This document shows, in pieces, positions 25,050-34,857 of a stretch of 36,922 nt of DNA; positions within the stretch are counted from its first letter, which is position 1; each line of letters starts with the position of its first letter. Source of the stretch: Stenotrophomonas maltophilia (GTDB taxonomy: Bacteria; Pseudomonadota; Gammaproteobacteria; Xanthomonadales; Xanthomonadaceae); contig NZ_RAVT01000034.1 in assembly GCF_013464915.1 (NCBI RefSeq), positions 17,112 to 54,033 of the forward strand, in the 5' to 3' direction. The notes beneath the pieces are model-generated. The model had not been told where the DNA came from. It did no database searches and saw only the letters and a program-made list of their open reading frames with translations. The position numbers and the translations under genes were made by a program.

Positions 25050-25696
25050 GGGGCGGTTTTCTCGGTCAGCTTCTGCAGGTCGCGGGCAATGGCCGGCGCG
25101 TTGAACGGGGGGCGCACCAGGCCGGCAAGGCGGCCCTGCGGGTCGAGCACGGCCAGGCTGGCCGAGTGCTCGACGGTGTAATCCTCGGGGTTTTCGTCGA
25201 AGTGCTTGCCCGGCACCTTCTGGAACACAAAGCCCAGCGAGGTGGCAAAGCGCTCCAGCGAGGGCACATCGGCGGTGGCGGCCAGGGTGTCCTTGTGGAA
25301 GCCGTGCACGTACTCGCCCAGCCGCGTGGCGCTGTCGCGGTCGGGGTCGACCGAGACGAACAGCACGCGCGGGCGCAGGCCGTCGGGCAGGGCTTCCCAC
25401 TGGTTCTGCGCGCCGGCCAGCTCGGCCAGCGTGGTCGGGCAGACGTCCGGGCAGAAGGTGAAACCCAGGAACACCAGGGTCCAGTGGCCCTTCAGTTCGC
25501 CCGGGATCAGGCGGGTGCCGTCGGACTGGGCCAGGTTGAAGTCGGGCAGTTCACGCGGCTGCGGGTACAGGGTGACCGCTTCGGTAGCCGGGGCGTTGGC
25601 CGGCGGCTTCGGCGCAAACACCTGCTGGGCGGCCAGCAGGCCCAGGCCCGCCGCCAGGGCGATCAGCAGGATGATGCCGGCGTTGCGATTGAACAT
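25046..25696 (-). CDS. SCO1/SenC-type copper-binding thioredoxin-fold protein
   Basis: A 216-residue membrane-anchored protein with one N-terminal helix (about residues 7-27) and a periplasmic thioredoxin fold. The copper ligands are present: Cys82 and Cys86 in FCPDVCP and His177 in VEHSAS. SCO proteins deliver copper to, or reduce, the CuA site of cytochrome c oxidase. The ATG at 25694-25696 follows GGGGGCACCC. Its stop overlaps the psd start by four bases. No cytochrome oxidase gene lies in the window. Confidence 0.94.
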   Translation of the reverse strand: MFNRNAGIILLIALAAGLGLLAAQQVFAPKPPANAPATEAVTLYPQPRELPDFNLAQSDGTRLIPGELKGHWTLVFLGFTFCPDVCPTTLAELAGAQNQWEALPDGLRPRVLFVSVDPDRDSATRLGEYVHGFHKDTLAATADVPSLERFATSLGFVFQKVPGKHFDENPEDYTVEHSASLAVLDPQGRLAGLVRPPFNAPAIARDLQKLTEKTAP

Positions 25697-25784
25697 GGGT
25701 GCCCCCGCGCGAAGTGGGCTCCATCATACCGGCTGCGGCCCGATCGTTTCCGCCGCAACGGATGCCGCCGCGGGCGCCAGCCCC

Positions 25785-25790
25785 TATAAT
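25785..25790 (+). promoter_or_regulatory. Consensus -10 element for prmB-aroC
   Basis: A perfect TATAAT stands 28 bases before the prmB ATG. The -35 region is not obvious. It probably drives prmB, aroC and the dehydrogenase gene together. Confidence 0.55.
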
Positions 25791-25818
25791 CGGGGGCCAC
25801 TTTGCCCGCAGTACCGCC

Positions 25819-26748
25819 ATGACCGCTGAAACGGCCGCCGAACTCCACACGATCATCGATCTGATCCGCTACGGCACCAGCCGTTTCAACGAAGCCGGGC
25901 TGACCTTCGGCCACAGCTACGACAATGCGCTGGACGAGGCCACCCAGCTGGTGCTGCACAGCCTGCACCTGCCGCACGACCTCGGCCCGGCGTACGGCCA
26001 GGCGCGCCTGCTGCAGGCCGAGAAGCTGCGCGTGCTGGAGCTGTTCCAGCGCCGCATCGACGAACGCATCCCGGCCGCCTACCTGACCGGCGAGGCCTGG
26101 TTCGCCGGCCTGAGTTTCAAGAGCGACAAGCGCGCCCTGGTGCCGCGCTCGCCGATCGCCGAACTGATCGAATGCGGCTTCGAGCCGTGGCTGGCCGGCC
26201 GCGATGTCAGCCGTGCGCTGGACCTGTGCACCGGTTCGGGCTGCATTGCCATCGCCATGGGCCACTACTACCCGAACTGGGAAGTGGACGGCGTCGACCT
26301 GAGCGATGACGCGCTGTCGCTGGCCCAAGAGAACAAGGAACGCCTGCAGGCGCACAACGTCACCCTGCTCAAGTCGGACCTGTTCAACGGCCTGACCGGC
26401 CGCCATTACGACCTGATCGTCACCAATCCGCCGTACGTCACCAACGACGAGACCGATGCCCTGCCGCAGGAATACTCCTACGAGCCGGAAATGGGCCTGC
26501 GTGCCGGCGACGACGGCCTGGACCTGGTGCTGAAGATCCTGCGCGACGCCCCGCTGCACCTGAGCGAAGACGGCCTGCTGATCTGCGAAGTGGGCGAATC
26601 CGAGCAGCACCTGATCAAGCTGCTGCCGGAAGTCGACTTCGCCTGGATCGAGTTCAAGGTCGGCCAGATGGGCATCTTCGCGGTCGAGTGCCGCGAGCTG
26701 ATCGCCCACAGCGCACGCATCACCGAACTGGCGGCGCAGCGCCCGTGA
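25819..26748 (+). CDS. prmB: Ribosomal protein L3 N5-glutamine methyltransferase
   Basis: A 309-residue SAM-dependent methyltransferase that modifies a glutamine of ribosomal protein L3. It has a helical N-terminal domain (residues 1-100), the SAM motif [11 protein letters not shown] (about 134-144), and the catalytic NPPY (203-206) that flips the substrate Gln. The long N-terminal domain and the neighbourhood with aroC favour PrmB over PrmC. The ATG at 25819 gives the family N-terminus and follows a perfect -10. The stop overlaps the aroC GTG by four bases (GTGA), implying coupling. Confidence 0.94.
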   Translation: MTAETAAELHTIIDLIRYGTSRFNEAGLTFGHSYDNALDEATQLVLHSLHLPHDLGPAYGQARLLQAEKLRVLELFQRRIDERIPAAYLTGEAWFAGLSFKSDKRALVPRSPIAELIECGFEPWLAGRDVSRALDLCTGSGCIAIAMGHYYPNWEVDGVDLSDDALSLAQENKERLQAHNVTLLKSDLFNGLTGRHYDLIVTNPPYVTNDETDALPQEYSYEPEMGLRAGDDGLDLVLKILRDAPLHLSEDGLLICEVGESEQHLIKLLPEVDFAWIEFKVGQMGIFAVECRELIAHSARITELAAQRP

Positions 26749-27848
26749 GCTCCAATTCGTTCGGCAAGCTGTTCACCGTCACCACGTTCGGCGAGTCGCA
26801 CGGGCCGGCCATCGGCTGCGTGATCGATGGCTGCCCGCCGGGGCTGGCGCTGGATGCGGCCGAATTCGCCCACGACCTGCAGCGTCGCGCTACCGGCAAG
26901 AGCCGCCACACCTCGGCGCGGCGCGAGGCCGACGAGGTCGAAATCCTGTCCGGCGTGTACGAGGGCCTGACCACCGGCACGCCGATCGCGCTGCTGATCC
27001 GCAACACCGACCAGCGCAGCAAGGACTACGCCAACATCGGCCAGCAGTTCCGGCCGGGCCATGCCGATTACAGCTACTGGCACAAGTACGGCATCCGCGA
27101 CCCGCGCGGTGGCGGCCGTTCCTCGGCACGCGAGACCACCATGCGCGTGGCCGCCGGCGTGGTCGCCAAGAAGTGGCTGGCCGAGCGCTTTGGCGTCACC
27201 GTGCGTGGCTACCTGTCGCAGCTGGGTGACATCACCCCGGCCGGTTTCGACTGGTCGGCGGTGGAAGACAATCCGTTCTTCTGGCCGCATGCCGCGCAGG
27301 TGCCCGAGCTGGAGGCGTACATGGATGCGCTGCGCAAGTCCGGTGATTCGGTCGGTGCGCGCGTGGATGTGGTCGCCGACAACGTGCCGCCGGGCTGGGG
27401 CGAGCCGATCTACGGCAAGCTCGACGGTGAACTGGCCGCTGCCCTGATGAGCATCAACGCGGTGAAGGGCGTGGAAATCGGCGATGGGTTTGCCAGCGCC
27501 GCGCAGAAAGGCACCGAACACCGTGACCTGCTGACGCCGCAGGGCTTCGCCAGCAACCATGCCGGCGGCATCCTCGGTGGCATCTCCACCGGTCAGCCGG
27601 TCGTTGCGTCCATTGCGCTGAAGCCCACCTCCAGCCTGCGCCTGCCGGGCCCGTCGCTGGATACCGCCGGCAACGTGGTCGAAGTGGTCACCACCGGCCG
27701 TCACGACCCCTGCGTCGGCATCCGCGCCACGCCGATCGCCGAGGCGATGATGGCGATGGTGCTGATGGACCAGGCGCTGCGCCACCGCGCGCAGTGCGGC
27801 GATGTCGGCACGATCACCCCGCGCATTCCCGGGCAGATCGATGGCTGA
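26745..27848 (+). CDS. aroC: Chorismate synthase
   Basis: A 367-residue enzyme that converts EPSP to chorismate with reduced FMN, the last step of the shikimate pathway. GESHG (16-20), the GGRSSARET segment and TGRHDPC are family signatures. The length is normal. The GTG at 26745 was chosen because it overlaps the prmB stop (GTGA) and restores the family N-terminus; an upstream in-frame ATG (26688) lies inside prmB. The stop lies inside the start region of the next gene (8-bp overlap). It supplies chorismate for tryptophan synthesis; trpF lies further right. Confidence 0.97.
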   Translation: MSSNSFGKLFTVTTFGESHGPAIGCVIDGCPPGLALDAAEFAHDLQRRATGKSRHTSARREADEVEILSGVYEGLTTGTPIALLIRNTDQRSKDYANIGQQFRPGHADYSYWHKYGIRDPRGGGRSSARETTMRVAAGVVAKKWLAERFGVTVRGYLSQLGDITPAGFDWSAVEDNPFFWPHAAQVPELEAYMDALRKSGDSVGARVDVVADNVPPGWGEPIYGKLDGELAAALMSINAVKGVEIGDGFASAAQKGTEHRDLLTPQGFASNHAGGILGGISTGQPVVASIALKPTSSLRLPGPSLDTAGNVVEVVTTGRHDPCVGIRATPIAEAMMAMVLMDQALRHRAQCGDVGTITPRIPGQIDG

Positions 27849-28878
27849 CACGCGGCCGACGGTGTGGGTGAGCCAGCCGCTGATCGACGCGGCCATCGCG
27901 CCGTTGCGCGATCGCGTACAGCTGCGCAGCACCGACACCGTCACCGCCTGGACGCCCGCGCAGATCGCCGAACAGCTGACCAGCGCCGACGGCGCGATCA
28001 TCACCCTCAACGAGCGCGTCGGTGCGGCCCAGGTCGCTGACGCCGCGCAGCTGCAGGTGATCGCCAACGTTGGTGTCGGCTACAACAATCTGGATGTCGA
28101 CGCGCTCAGTGCGGCCGGCATCCTCGCCAGCAACACCCCGGACGTCCTGACCGAGACCACGGCCGACCTTGGTTTCGCCCTGCTGATGGCCACCGCGCGC
28201 CGCATCACCGAAGCCGAACGCTGGCTGCGTGAAGGGCAGTGGGGGCAGTGGTCGTTCCAGACCATGCTGGGCGCGGATGTCCATGGCAGCACGCTGGGCA
28301 TCCTCGGCATGGGCCGCATCGGCCAAGGCATCGCCCGCCGCGGTGCACACGGGTTCGGCATGAAGGTGCTGTACCACAACCGTTCGCGGTTGCCGGCCGA
28401 TACCGAGGCGGCGCTCGGCGCGACCTACGTGGACCTGGACACGCTGCTGGCGAAGTCCGACCACCTGGTCACCGTGCTGCCCTACACGCCGGCCTCGCAT
28501 CACCTCATCGATGCGGCGGCACTGGCGAAGATGAAGCCGTCAGCCACCCTGGTGAACATCGCCCGCGGCGGCATCGTCGACGAACTGGCGCTGGCTGACG
28601 CGCTGGCCCACGGCCGGCTGGCCGCTGCCGGCCTGGATGTCTACGAGGGCGAGCCGACGGTGCGCCCGGAGCTGCTGGCGCTGCGCAACGTGGTGCTGAC
28701 TCCGCACATCGGAAGTGCCTCGCTGGCCACACGCACGGCGATGGTACAGCTGGCCGTCGATAATCTGGTTGCCGGGCTCGGCCTGGATGGCGCACCCTCG
28801 TGCATGCCGAGCGCGATCAACGCTGACGCGGCCATGGCTGCGCGCGTGACCTTGGGCAAAAAAACCGGGAAACGATAG
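27841..28878 (+). CDS. D-2-hydroxyacid dehydrogenase (GhrB-like)
   Basis: A 345-residue NAD(P)-dependent dehydrogenase of the D-isomer family, possibly a glyoxylate/hydroxypyruvate reductase. The dinucleotide-binding GMGRIG is at 156-161. Catalytic Arg242 (NIARGG), Glu271 (YEGEP) and His289 (TPHIG) are intact. The ATG at 27841 overlaps the end of aroC by eight bases, so it is probably translated with aroC. The C-terminal tail ([12 protein letters not shown]) is short and basic. Substrate is uncertain: GhrB, SerA-like and FDH-like relatives share these residues. Confidence 0.92.
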   Translation: MADTRPTVWVSQPLIDAAIAPLRDRVQLRSTDTVTAWTPAQIAEQLTSADGAIITLNERVGAAQVADAAQLQVIANVGVGYNNLDVDALSAAGILASNTPDVLTETTADLGFALLMATARRITEAERWLREGQWGQWSFQTMLGADVHGSTLGILGMGRIGQGIARRGAHGFGMKVLYHNRSRLPADTEAALGATYVDLDTLLAKSDHLVTVLPYTPASHHLIDAAALAKMKPSATLVNIARGGIVDELALADALAHGRLAAAGLDVYEGEPTVRPELLALRNVVLTPHIGSASLATRTAMVQLAVDNLVAGLGLDGAPSCMPSAINADAAMAARVTLGKKTGKR

Positions 28879-28912
28879 GGAACCTCCGCGCGCCCCGCCT
28901 GAGGAGGTTCCC
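28878..28912 (+). other. Long-stem hairpin between the dehydrogenase gene and asd
   Basis: GGGAACCTCC (28878-28887) pairs perfectly with GGAGGTTCCC (28903-28912) around a 15-base loop. It begins on the last base of the dehydrogenase stop. No T-run follows, so it may be a 3'-end stabiliser, a processing site or part of the asd leader. Confidence 0.5.
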
Positions 28913-28971
28913 CGAACCCAGCTGTCGTGCGTGTTTCTTCCCCATTCCCGTTTTCGTGAGAGTTTTCCCCC

Positions 28972-30000
<1,029 letters not shown>

Positions 30001-30004
30001 TGAG

Positions 30005-30030
30005 AGGCCGGGCAATGCCCGGCCTTTTCT
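30005..30030 (+). terminator. Intrinsic terminator of asd
   Basis: The 9-bp stem AGGCCGGGC / GCCCGGCCT has loop AAT and is followed by TTTTCT. It begins five bases past the asd stop. Confidence 0.85.
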
Positions 30031-30055
30031 GTAGAGCCGAGCCCACGCTCGGCTC
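30031..30055 (+). repeat. SMAG element 9
   Basis: GTAG (30031-30034) is followed by AGCCGAGC-CCAC-GCTCGGCT. It is the left half of an inverted SMAG pair. Confidence 0.85.
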
Positions 30056-30063
30056 AGGCCGTG

Positions 30064-30088
30064 CAGCCGAGCATGGGCTCGGCTCTAC
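30064..30088 (-). repeat. SMAG element 10
   Basis: The minus strand reads GTAG then AGCCGAGCCCATGCTCGGCT. It is the inverted partner of element 9, so the whole of 30031-30088 can also fold as one long stem. Confidence 0.85.
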
Positions 30089-30092
30089 ATGG

Positions 30093-30112
30093 GTGCGGAC
30101 CCCGGTCCGCAC
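30093..30112. repeat. Hairpin GTGCGGACC-CC-GGTCCGCAC upstream of fimV
   Basis: A perfect 9-bp stem with a two-base loop ends four bases before the fimV -10. It has the look of a headless SMAG stem. Confidence 0.7.
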
Positions 30113-30116
30113 GCTT

Positions 30117-30122
30117 TATAGT
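30117..30122 (+). promoter_or_regulatory. -10 element of fimV (leaderless arrangement)
   Basis: TATAGT stands only seven bases before the fimV ATG. Transcription would start at or next to the start codon, and no ribosome binding site is present between them. Confidence 0.55.
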
Positions 30123-30129
30123 GTCGCCC

Positions 30130-32172
30130 ATGAATAAACGGGCCAGGGGCGCAAAGCGCCCGCTCCTCTATCTTTCCACCGCGCTGCTGGCCCTGGCCAG
30201 CAGTTCGGCACTCGCATTGGGCCTGGGGGACATCCGTGTCCTGTCCAAGCCGGGGCAGCCGTTACTGGCCGAAATCCCGGTGGTGTCGGCTGACCCGTCC
30301 GAGCTGGAGAACCTGCGCGTCGCGCTGGCCTCGCCGGTTACCTTCGAACGCGTCGGCCTGCAGCGGCCGACCGGGCTGGTCAGCGAGCTGCAGTTCGAGC
30401 TGACCCGCAATGCGCAGGGCAGGGCGGTGGTGCGGGTGACCTCGCAGGCGCCGGTCGAGACCCCGTCGCTGAGCTTCCTGATCGAAGCCGACTGGGGCCA
30501 GGGCCGTCTGGTGCGCGAATACTCCGCGCTGGTCGATGCGCCGTCCAGCGCGCTGGCCGTCACCGAGCCCGAGATCGTGGCGCCGGCCGGCACCCTGTCC
30601 AACACCATCGCGCGCGAGCCGGCACCCGCGCCTGCTGCAACGGTGCCCGATGTGCCACCGCGCGCACCTGCCGCGGCACCTGCAGCCACGCCGGCTCGGC
30701 CGCGTGCGGAACCTGCACCGGTTGCGGCAGCGCCGGCCGACGGCAGCATCACCGTGCAGCGCGGTCAGACCCTGTCGCAGATCGCCAGCGCGGTGGCGCG
30801 TGGCAACCAGGTCAGCCGCGACCGCGCGATGATCGCCCTGCTGCGCGCCAATCCCGAAGCCTTCATCCGTGGCAACGTCAATCTGCTCAAGCAGGGTGCG
30901 GTGCTGCGCTTGCCGGGCAGCGATGCGCTTGCCGCTGTCGATGCCGCCGAGGCCGCCACGCTGGTGCGCGAGCACGCCACGCAATGGCGGCAGGCGCGTA
31001 CCGTGCCGCAACCGGCGGGTGCGGTCGCGCCGGCCGCCAGGGCGGCAACCGCGAACGCTTCTTCCCCGGCTGCCGCCAACGGGGCACGACTTGAGATCGC
31101 TCCGGCGCTGGCGTCCGACGCCGCGCACGCGGGCACAACCACCGGCACCGCTGCCGGTAGCGAGGGTGACATGCTGGGCAACGAACAACTGCGCCAGGCG
31201 CGTGAGGACATCGCCACCCGCGATGCCGAGATCGGTGAACTGAAGCAGCGCGTGGCCGATCTGGAGAAGCTGAAGGAGCAGCAGCAGTCGCTGATCGCGA
31301 TGAAGGACAACGACCTGGCTGCCGCGCAGCAGCGCCTGGCACAGGCGCCGGGTTCCCGTGATGCAGTGACGCCGTGGTACTGGCTGGGCCTGCCGGTGCT
31401 GCTGCTGGCAGCAGGCGCAGCCTGGTTGCTCCGCCGTCGCAAGCCCTCGCCGCTGCCCCCGCTGCGCGAAGAGGGTGATGCCGCCGGGCTGGCCGCTGTG
31501 GTTCCTGCGGGTGCGGCGCTGGACACGCTGGCCGAGCAGTCTTCGTGGTCGTCGGCGGTGGCCGATGGCGGCCGCCAGGAACCGGCGATGCCAGCCTGGG
31601 CGAGCGAGCCCGAGGGCCATGCCGAAGCGGCGGTCGATCCGATCGCTGACCACGCAGTGCAGGCCGACTGGAAGGCTGACATGCTGCGCGACGAAGACGT
31701 GGTCGTACTGCCCGAGGCGGTGACCGATCTGCCGCGCTGGGACGAGCCTGCGACCGCACGCGAAGACGTTGTTGAGGCGCCGGTACAGGACGAAGCGGCC
31801 GCACCTGGGATGGCATCTGAAGTGGCGGTGCCGGACTACGCGCTGCATGCCGAACAGCAGCCACAGTTCCGCGGCGTGTTCGATCTGCCGGACGACGCGC
31901 ATCAGAGCGAGCTCCCGGTTGATGCCAGCCATCATGACGGAATCGACAGTATCGGCACGTCGCATCCCGAGGAGACTGCGGCGAGCGTGGCTGCGGACAA
32001 CGGCGATGCTGGCTGGCTGCCGCGTGCCGGCCAGGAGCGCCTCGAGCTTGCCATCGCTTACCTGGACCTGGGCGACGCGCAGACCGCGCGTACCCTGCTG
32101 CTGGAGGTCGCCGAAGGCGGTGATCCGCACAGCCAGGCCCAGGCCCGCGAACTGCTGGCCCGCCTGCCGTGA
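30130..32172 (+). CDS. fimV: FimV-like pilus/polar hub protein
   Basis: A 680-residue inner-membrane protein. The signal peptide ends near SALALG (about residue 30). The FimV N-terminal domain follows (LGDIRVLSKPGQPLLAEIPVV). A Pro/Ala-rich linker leads to a LysM domain (about 205-263). A coiled coil (about 350-407) precedes one transmembrane helix (417-434, WYWLGLPVLLLAAGAAWLL). The cytoplasmic part is acidic and low-complexity, ending in a short TPR-like FimV C-terminal domain (about 635-680, LAIAYLDLGDAQTARTLL). In Pseudomonas FimV supports type IV pilus assembly, twitching and polar localisation. The ATG at 30130 lies seven bases after a -10, suggesting a leaderless mRNA. Confidence 0.92.
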   Translation: MNKRARGAKRPLLYLSTALLALASSSALALGLGDIRVLSKPGQPLLAEIPVVSADPSELENLRVALASPVTFERVGLQRPTGLVSELQFELTRNAQGRAVVRVTSQAPVETPSLSFLIEADWGQGRLVREYSALVDAPSSALAVTEPEIVAPAGTLSNTIAREPAPAPAATVPDVPPRAPAAAPAATPARPRAEPAPVAAAPADGSITVQRGQTLSQIASAVARGNQVSRDRAMIALLRANPEAFIRGNVNLLKQGAVLRLPGSDALAAVDAAEAATLVREHATQWRQARTVPQPAGAVAPAARAATANASSPAAANGARLEIAPALASDAAHAGTTTGTAAGSEGDMLGNEQLRQAREDIATRDAEIGELKQRVADLEKLKEQQQSLIAMKDNDLAAAQQRLAQAPGSRDAVTPWYWLGLPVLLLAAGAAWLLRRRKPSPLPPLREEGDAAGLAAVVPAGAALDTLAEQSSWSSAVADGGRQEPAMPAWASEPEGHAEAAVDPIADHAVQADWKADMLRDEDVVVLPEAVTDLPRWDEPATAREDVVEAPVQDEAAAPGMASEVAVPDYALHAEQQPQFRGVFDLPDDAHQSELPVDASHHDGIDSIGTSHPEETAASVAADNGDAGWLPRAGQERLELAIAYLDLGDAQTARTLLLEVAEGGDPHSQAQARELLARLP

Positions 32173-32198
32173 CCGAACCTGCCGACAAGGACCCTGCC

Positions 32199-32561
32199 AT
32201 GAGCCGCGAGCGCCGCATCGACTACGTTGAATTCGCCTCCAGCGACCCGGCCGCCAGCCGTGTCTTCTTCGAGAAGGTGTTCGGCTGGTCGTTCGTCGAC
32301 TATGGCAGCGACTACACCGCGTTCGACGATGGCCGCCTGCAAGGGGGCTTCTTCCGCGGCCAGCCGCAGCGGGCCAGTGACAGCGGCGCACCGCTGCTGG
32401 TGCTGTATGCCGACCAGCTGGTGCCGGTCGAAGCGGCGGTGCGCAACGCTGGCGGTGAGATCGTGCGGCCGGTGTTTTCCTTCCCCGGCGGCAGCCGCTT
32501 CCAGTTCGTCGAGCCCGGTGGCAACGAACTGGCGGTCTGGTCCGAACGCGATCCGGCCTGA
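32199..32561 (+). CDS. VOC-fold (glyoxalase/dioxygenase superfamily) protein
   Basis: A 120-residue protein of the vicinal-oxygen-chelate superfamily. DYVEFASSDPAASRVFFEKVFGW at the start and FQFVEPGGNELAVWSE at the end are the two ends of a VOC module. The ATG at 32199 was chosen because AAGGA stands about nine bases upstream; an alternative GTG at 32169 overlaps the fimV stop. Superfamily members include glyoxalases, dioxygenases and antibiotic-binding proteins, so a substrate cannot be assigned. It sits between fimV and truA. Confidence 0.87.
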   Translation: MSRERRIDYVEFASSDPAASRVFFEKVFGWSFVDYGSDYTAFDDGRLQGGFFRGQPQRASDSGAPLLVLYADQLVPVEAAVRNAGGEIVRPVFSFPGGSRFQFVEPGGNELAVWSERDPA

Positions 32562-32593
32562 GCGCCGCCCCACCCGCAACATCGAGGTAGCAC

Positions 32594-33364
32594 ATGCGTT
32601 ACGCGCTTGGCGTCGAATACGACGGCAGCGATTTCAGGGGCTGGCAGAACCTGGGCGAGGGCGGTCCCAGCGTGCAGGCCAGCCTTGAGCAGGCCCTGTC
32701 GTCGGTGGCCGATGCGCCGCTGCAGGTGGTCTGCGCCGGCCGAACCGATGCCGGCGTGCATGGCCAGTGCCAGGTCGTCCATTTCGATACCGACGTGGTG
32801 CGCGATCCGCGCGCCTGGATGCTGGGCACCACCACCCGCCTGCCACGCTCGATCGCGGTGCGCTGGTGCGTGCCGGTGGCCGACGATTTCCACGCTCGCT
32901 TCTCGGCACGCGCGCGCCGCTACCGCTACCGCCTGCTCAACCGCGAGGTGCGGCCGGCGCTGCAGCGGCAGACCCTCAGCTGGGAGCGCCGGGCGCTGGA
33001 CGAGACCCTGATGCATGCCGCCGGCCAGGCCCTGATCGGCGAGAACGACTTCAGCGCGTTCCGCTCCGTGCAGTGCCAGGCGCTGCATGCGCGGCGTGAG
33101 CTGCAGTCGCTGCAGGTCAGCCGCCAGGGCGAGGTGATTGAAGTGGCCGTGCAGGGCAATGCATTCCTTCATCACATGGTCCGCAATATCGTCGGTTCGT
33201 TGATCCTGGTGGGCAGCGGCGAAAAACCGGTGGACTGGATCGCCGAACTGCTGGCCGGGCGCGATCGCACCGTAGCCGGTCCCACCGCACCGCCGCAGGG
33301 CCTGGTGTTCCTTGGGCCCCTGTACCCCGACAACTGGCATCTGCCCGCCGAGGTCACGCTATGA
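32594..33364 (+). CDS. truA: tRNA pseudouridine(38-40) synthase TruA
   Basis: A 256-residue enzyme that makes pseudouridine at positions 38-40 of the tRNA anticodon arm. Catalytic Asp52 lies in AGRTDAGVH. The start [16 protein letters not shown] and the later [11 protein letters not shown] segment are family hallmarks. The ATG has GAGGTAG at good spacing. The stop overlaps the trpF ATG by four bases (ATGA), so the two are coupled. Confidence 0.97.
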   Translation: MRYALGVEYDGSDFRGWQNLGEGGPSVQASLEQALSSVADAPLQVVCAGRTDAGVHGQCQVVHFDTDVVRDPRAWMLGTTTRLPRSIAVRWCVPVADDFHARFSARARRYRYRLLNREVRPALQRQTLSWERRALDETLMHAAGQALIGENDFSAFRSVQCQALHARRELQSLQVSRQGEVIEVAVQGNAFLHHMVRNIVGSLILVGSGEKPVDWIAELLAGRDRTVAGPTAPPQGLVFLGPLYPDNWHLPAEVTL

Positions 33365-34017
33365 GCCGCTCCTACTACCGCACGCGCATCAAGTTCTGTG
33401 GCATGACCCGTGCCGGCGATGTCCGCCTGGCCGGTGAGCTGGGCGTGGACGCAGTGGGTTTCATCTTTGCCCGCGAGAGCAGCCGCCGGGTTGCTCCTGC
33501 CGAAGCACGCGCGATGCGCCAGGCGATCGCGCCGATGGTCGATGTAGTGGCCCTGTTCCGCAACAACAGCAAGGAAGAGGTGCGCGAGGTGCTGCGCACG
33601 GTGCGGCCGACCCTGCTGCAGTTCCACGGCGAGGAAGACGAGAGCTTCTGCCGCAGCTTCAACATGCCCTACCTGAAGGCGATTGCCATGGGGGGCCGGG
33701 AAGAGGTCAATGCGCGCACGTTGCAGCTGCGTTACCCCAGCGCGGCGGGGTTCCTGTTCGACAGCCACGCCCCCGGCGGCGGTGGCGGTACCGGCTTGGC
33801 CTTCGACTGGGGCCGTATCCCGACCGGCCTGCACCGGCCGTTCCTGCTGGCCGGTGGCCTGAACCCGGAAAACGTCTACGATGCTGTGCTGGCCACGCTT
33901 CCCTGGGGCGTGGACGTGTCCAGCGGGATCGAGCTGGAGCCGGGCATCAAGGACGGTTACCGGATGCGCACCTTCGTCGAGGAAGTGCGCCGCGCGGACT
34001 GCACGGTCCTGGAGTGA
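33361..34017 (+). CDS. trpF: Phosphoribosylanthranilate isomerase
   Basis: A 218-residue TIM-barrel enzyme of tryptophan synthesis. The general base Cys13 lies in KFCGMTR and the general acid is Asp134 in [22 protein letters not shown] binds phosphate near the C-terminus. Coupling to truA and the order fimV-truA-trpF are usual in gammaproteobacteria; the usual next genes (trpB, accD) are absent, because the YqiJ/YqiK pair follows instead. Confidence 0.97.
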   Translation: MSRSYYRTRIKFCGMTRAGDVRLAGELGVDAVGFIFARESSRRVAPAEARAMRQAIAPMVDVVALFRNNSKEEVREVLRTVRPTLLQFHGEEDESFCRSFNMPYLKAIAMGGREEVNARTLQLRYPSAAGFLFDSHAPGGGGGTGLAFDWGRIPTGLHRPFLLAGGLNPENVYDAVLATLPWGVDVSSGIELEPGIKDGYRMRTFVEEVRRADCTVLE

Positions 34018-34052
34018 TCGGCGTCACCATTTGCCGTGATCTGGACCTGGAT

Positions 34053-34082
34053 TTGAGCCTGCACGTATTCTTCACATAGGAT
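34053..34082 (+). promoter_or_regulatory. Sigma-70-like promoter for the YqiJ/YqiK-like operon
   Basis: TTGAGC (34053-34058) and TAGGAT (34077-34082) are 18 bases apart, about 100 bases before the first start codon. This suggests the pair is transcribed separately from trpF. Confidence 0.45.
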
Positions 34083-34185
34083 GGACCCAAGCGCGCCAGC
34101 CATGAGGGCCGGCGCGGGGATCCACGGGGCGCGCTCTGCACGTTCCGAACGGGCGATCGCCGCCCACAGCCCAGGAAGGCAAGCG

Positions 34186-34857
34186 ATGCAGGAATTCCTC
34201 AGCGTTGTGTTCGGTTTCCCGACCCTGCCGTACAGCATCGTGCTGGCGGTATCGCTGATCTATTGGGGGCTTGCCGCGTTTGGCCTGGTCGACGATGGCT
34301 TTGGCGATCTTGGCGCCGATGGCGCCCTGGACGGCGGCAACGATCTCAGCGGCCTGTCGGCCCTGCTGCAGCGCTTCGGCCTGGGCGGAGTGCCGGTCAT
34401 GGTCGTGGTCACGCTGCTGGGCTTCTTCGGCTGGGCGCTGACCTATTTCATCCATCTTTTCGTGCTGTTGCCGTTGCCGGACCTGTTGCGCTGGACGATC
34501 GGCACCGTCGTGGCCGTGCTGGCTCCCCTGCCTGCGGTACCGGTCACCGCGCTTCTGCTGCACCCCATCCGTCGGTTCCTGCTGCGCCTGCGGCCGGTGG
34601 CCCAGGCCTCGTTGCTGGGGCGCATCGGTGTGGTCGCCTCGCCGATAGTGGATGCCCGCAGCGGCCACGCCACCTTCGATGACGGTGGCGCCGGGCTGGT
34701 GCTGCAGGTGCGCAGCGACATCGAACTGCAGCGTGGCGAGCGCATCGTGCTGGTCGAGCACGTGGCCGCACAACACCATTACCGGGTGGTCCGCGCTGAT
34801 GCGGTCGCCCTCGACTTCCAGGACAACCTGCTTCCGGGCAACAAGGAGAATCACTGA
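34186..34857 (+). CDS. YqiJ-like membrane protein with NfeD/OB-type C-terminal domain
   Basis: A 223-residue inner-membrane protein. One hydrophobic helix is near residues 14-35. A second group of helices lies about 70-125 (VPVMVVVTLLGFFGWALTY onward). The C-terminal region (about 145-215) is a small beta-rich OB-type domain (LLGRIGVVASPIVDARSG). Proteins of this type (YqiJ, NfeD) are encoded next to flotillins and are thought to act with them. The ATG at 34186 was chosen because AGGAAGG precedes it and the protein then starts at the first helix. It overlaps the start of the flotillin gene by one base. Confidence 0.85.
   Translation: MQEFLSVVFGFPTLPYSIVLAVSLIYWGLAAFGLVDDGFGDLGADGALDGGNDLSGLSALLQRFGLGGVPVMVVVTLLGFFGWALTYFIHLFVLLPLPDLLRWTIGTVVAVLAPLPAVPVTALLLHPIRRFLLRLRPVAQASLLGRIGVVASPIVDARSGHATFDDGGAGLVLQVRSDIELQRGERIVLVEHVAAQHHYRVVRADAVALDFQDNLLPGNKENH

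Noticed and set aside
32169..32198. GTG start for the VOC protein overlapping the fimV stop
   Set aside because: The ATG at 32199 has AAGGA at good spacing and begins right at the domain, so it is preferred, though coupling from the GTG cannot be excluded.
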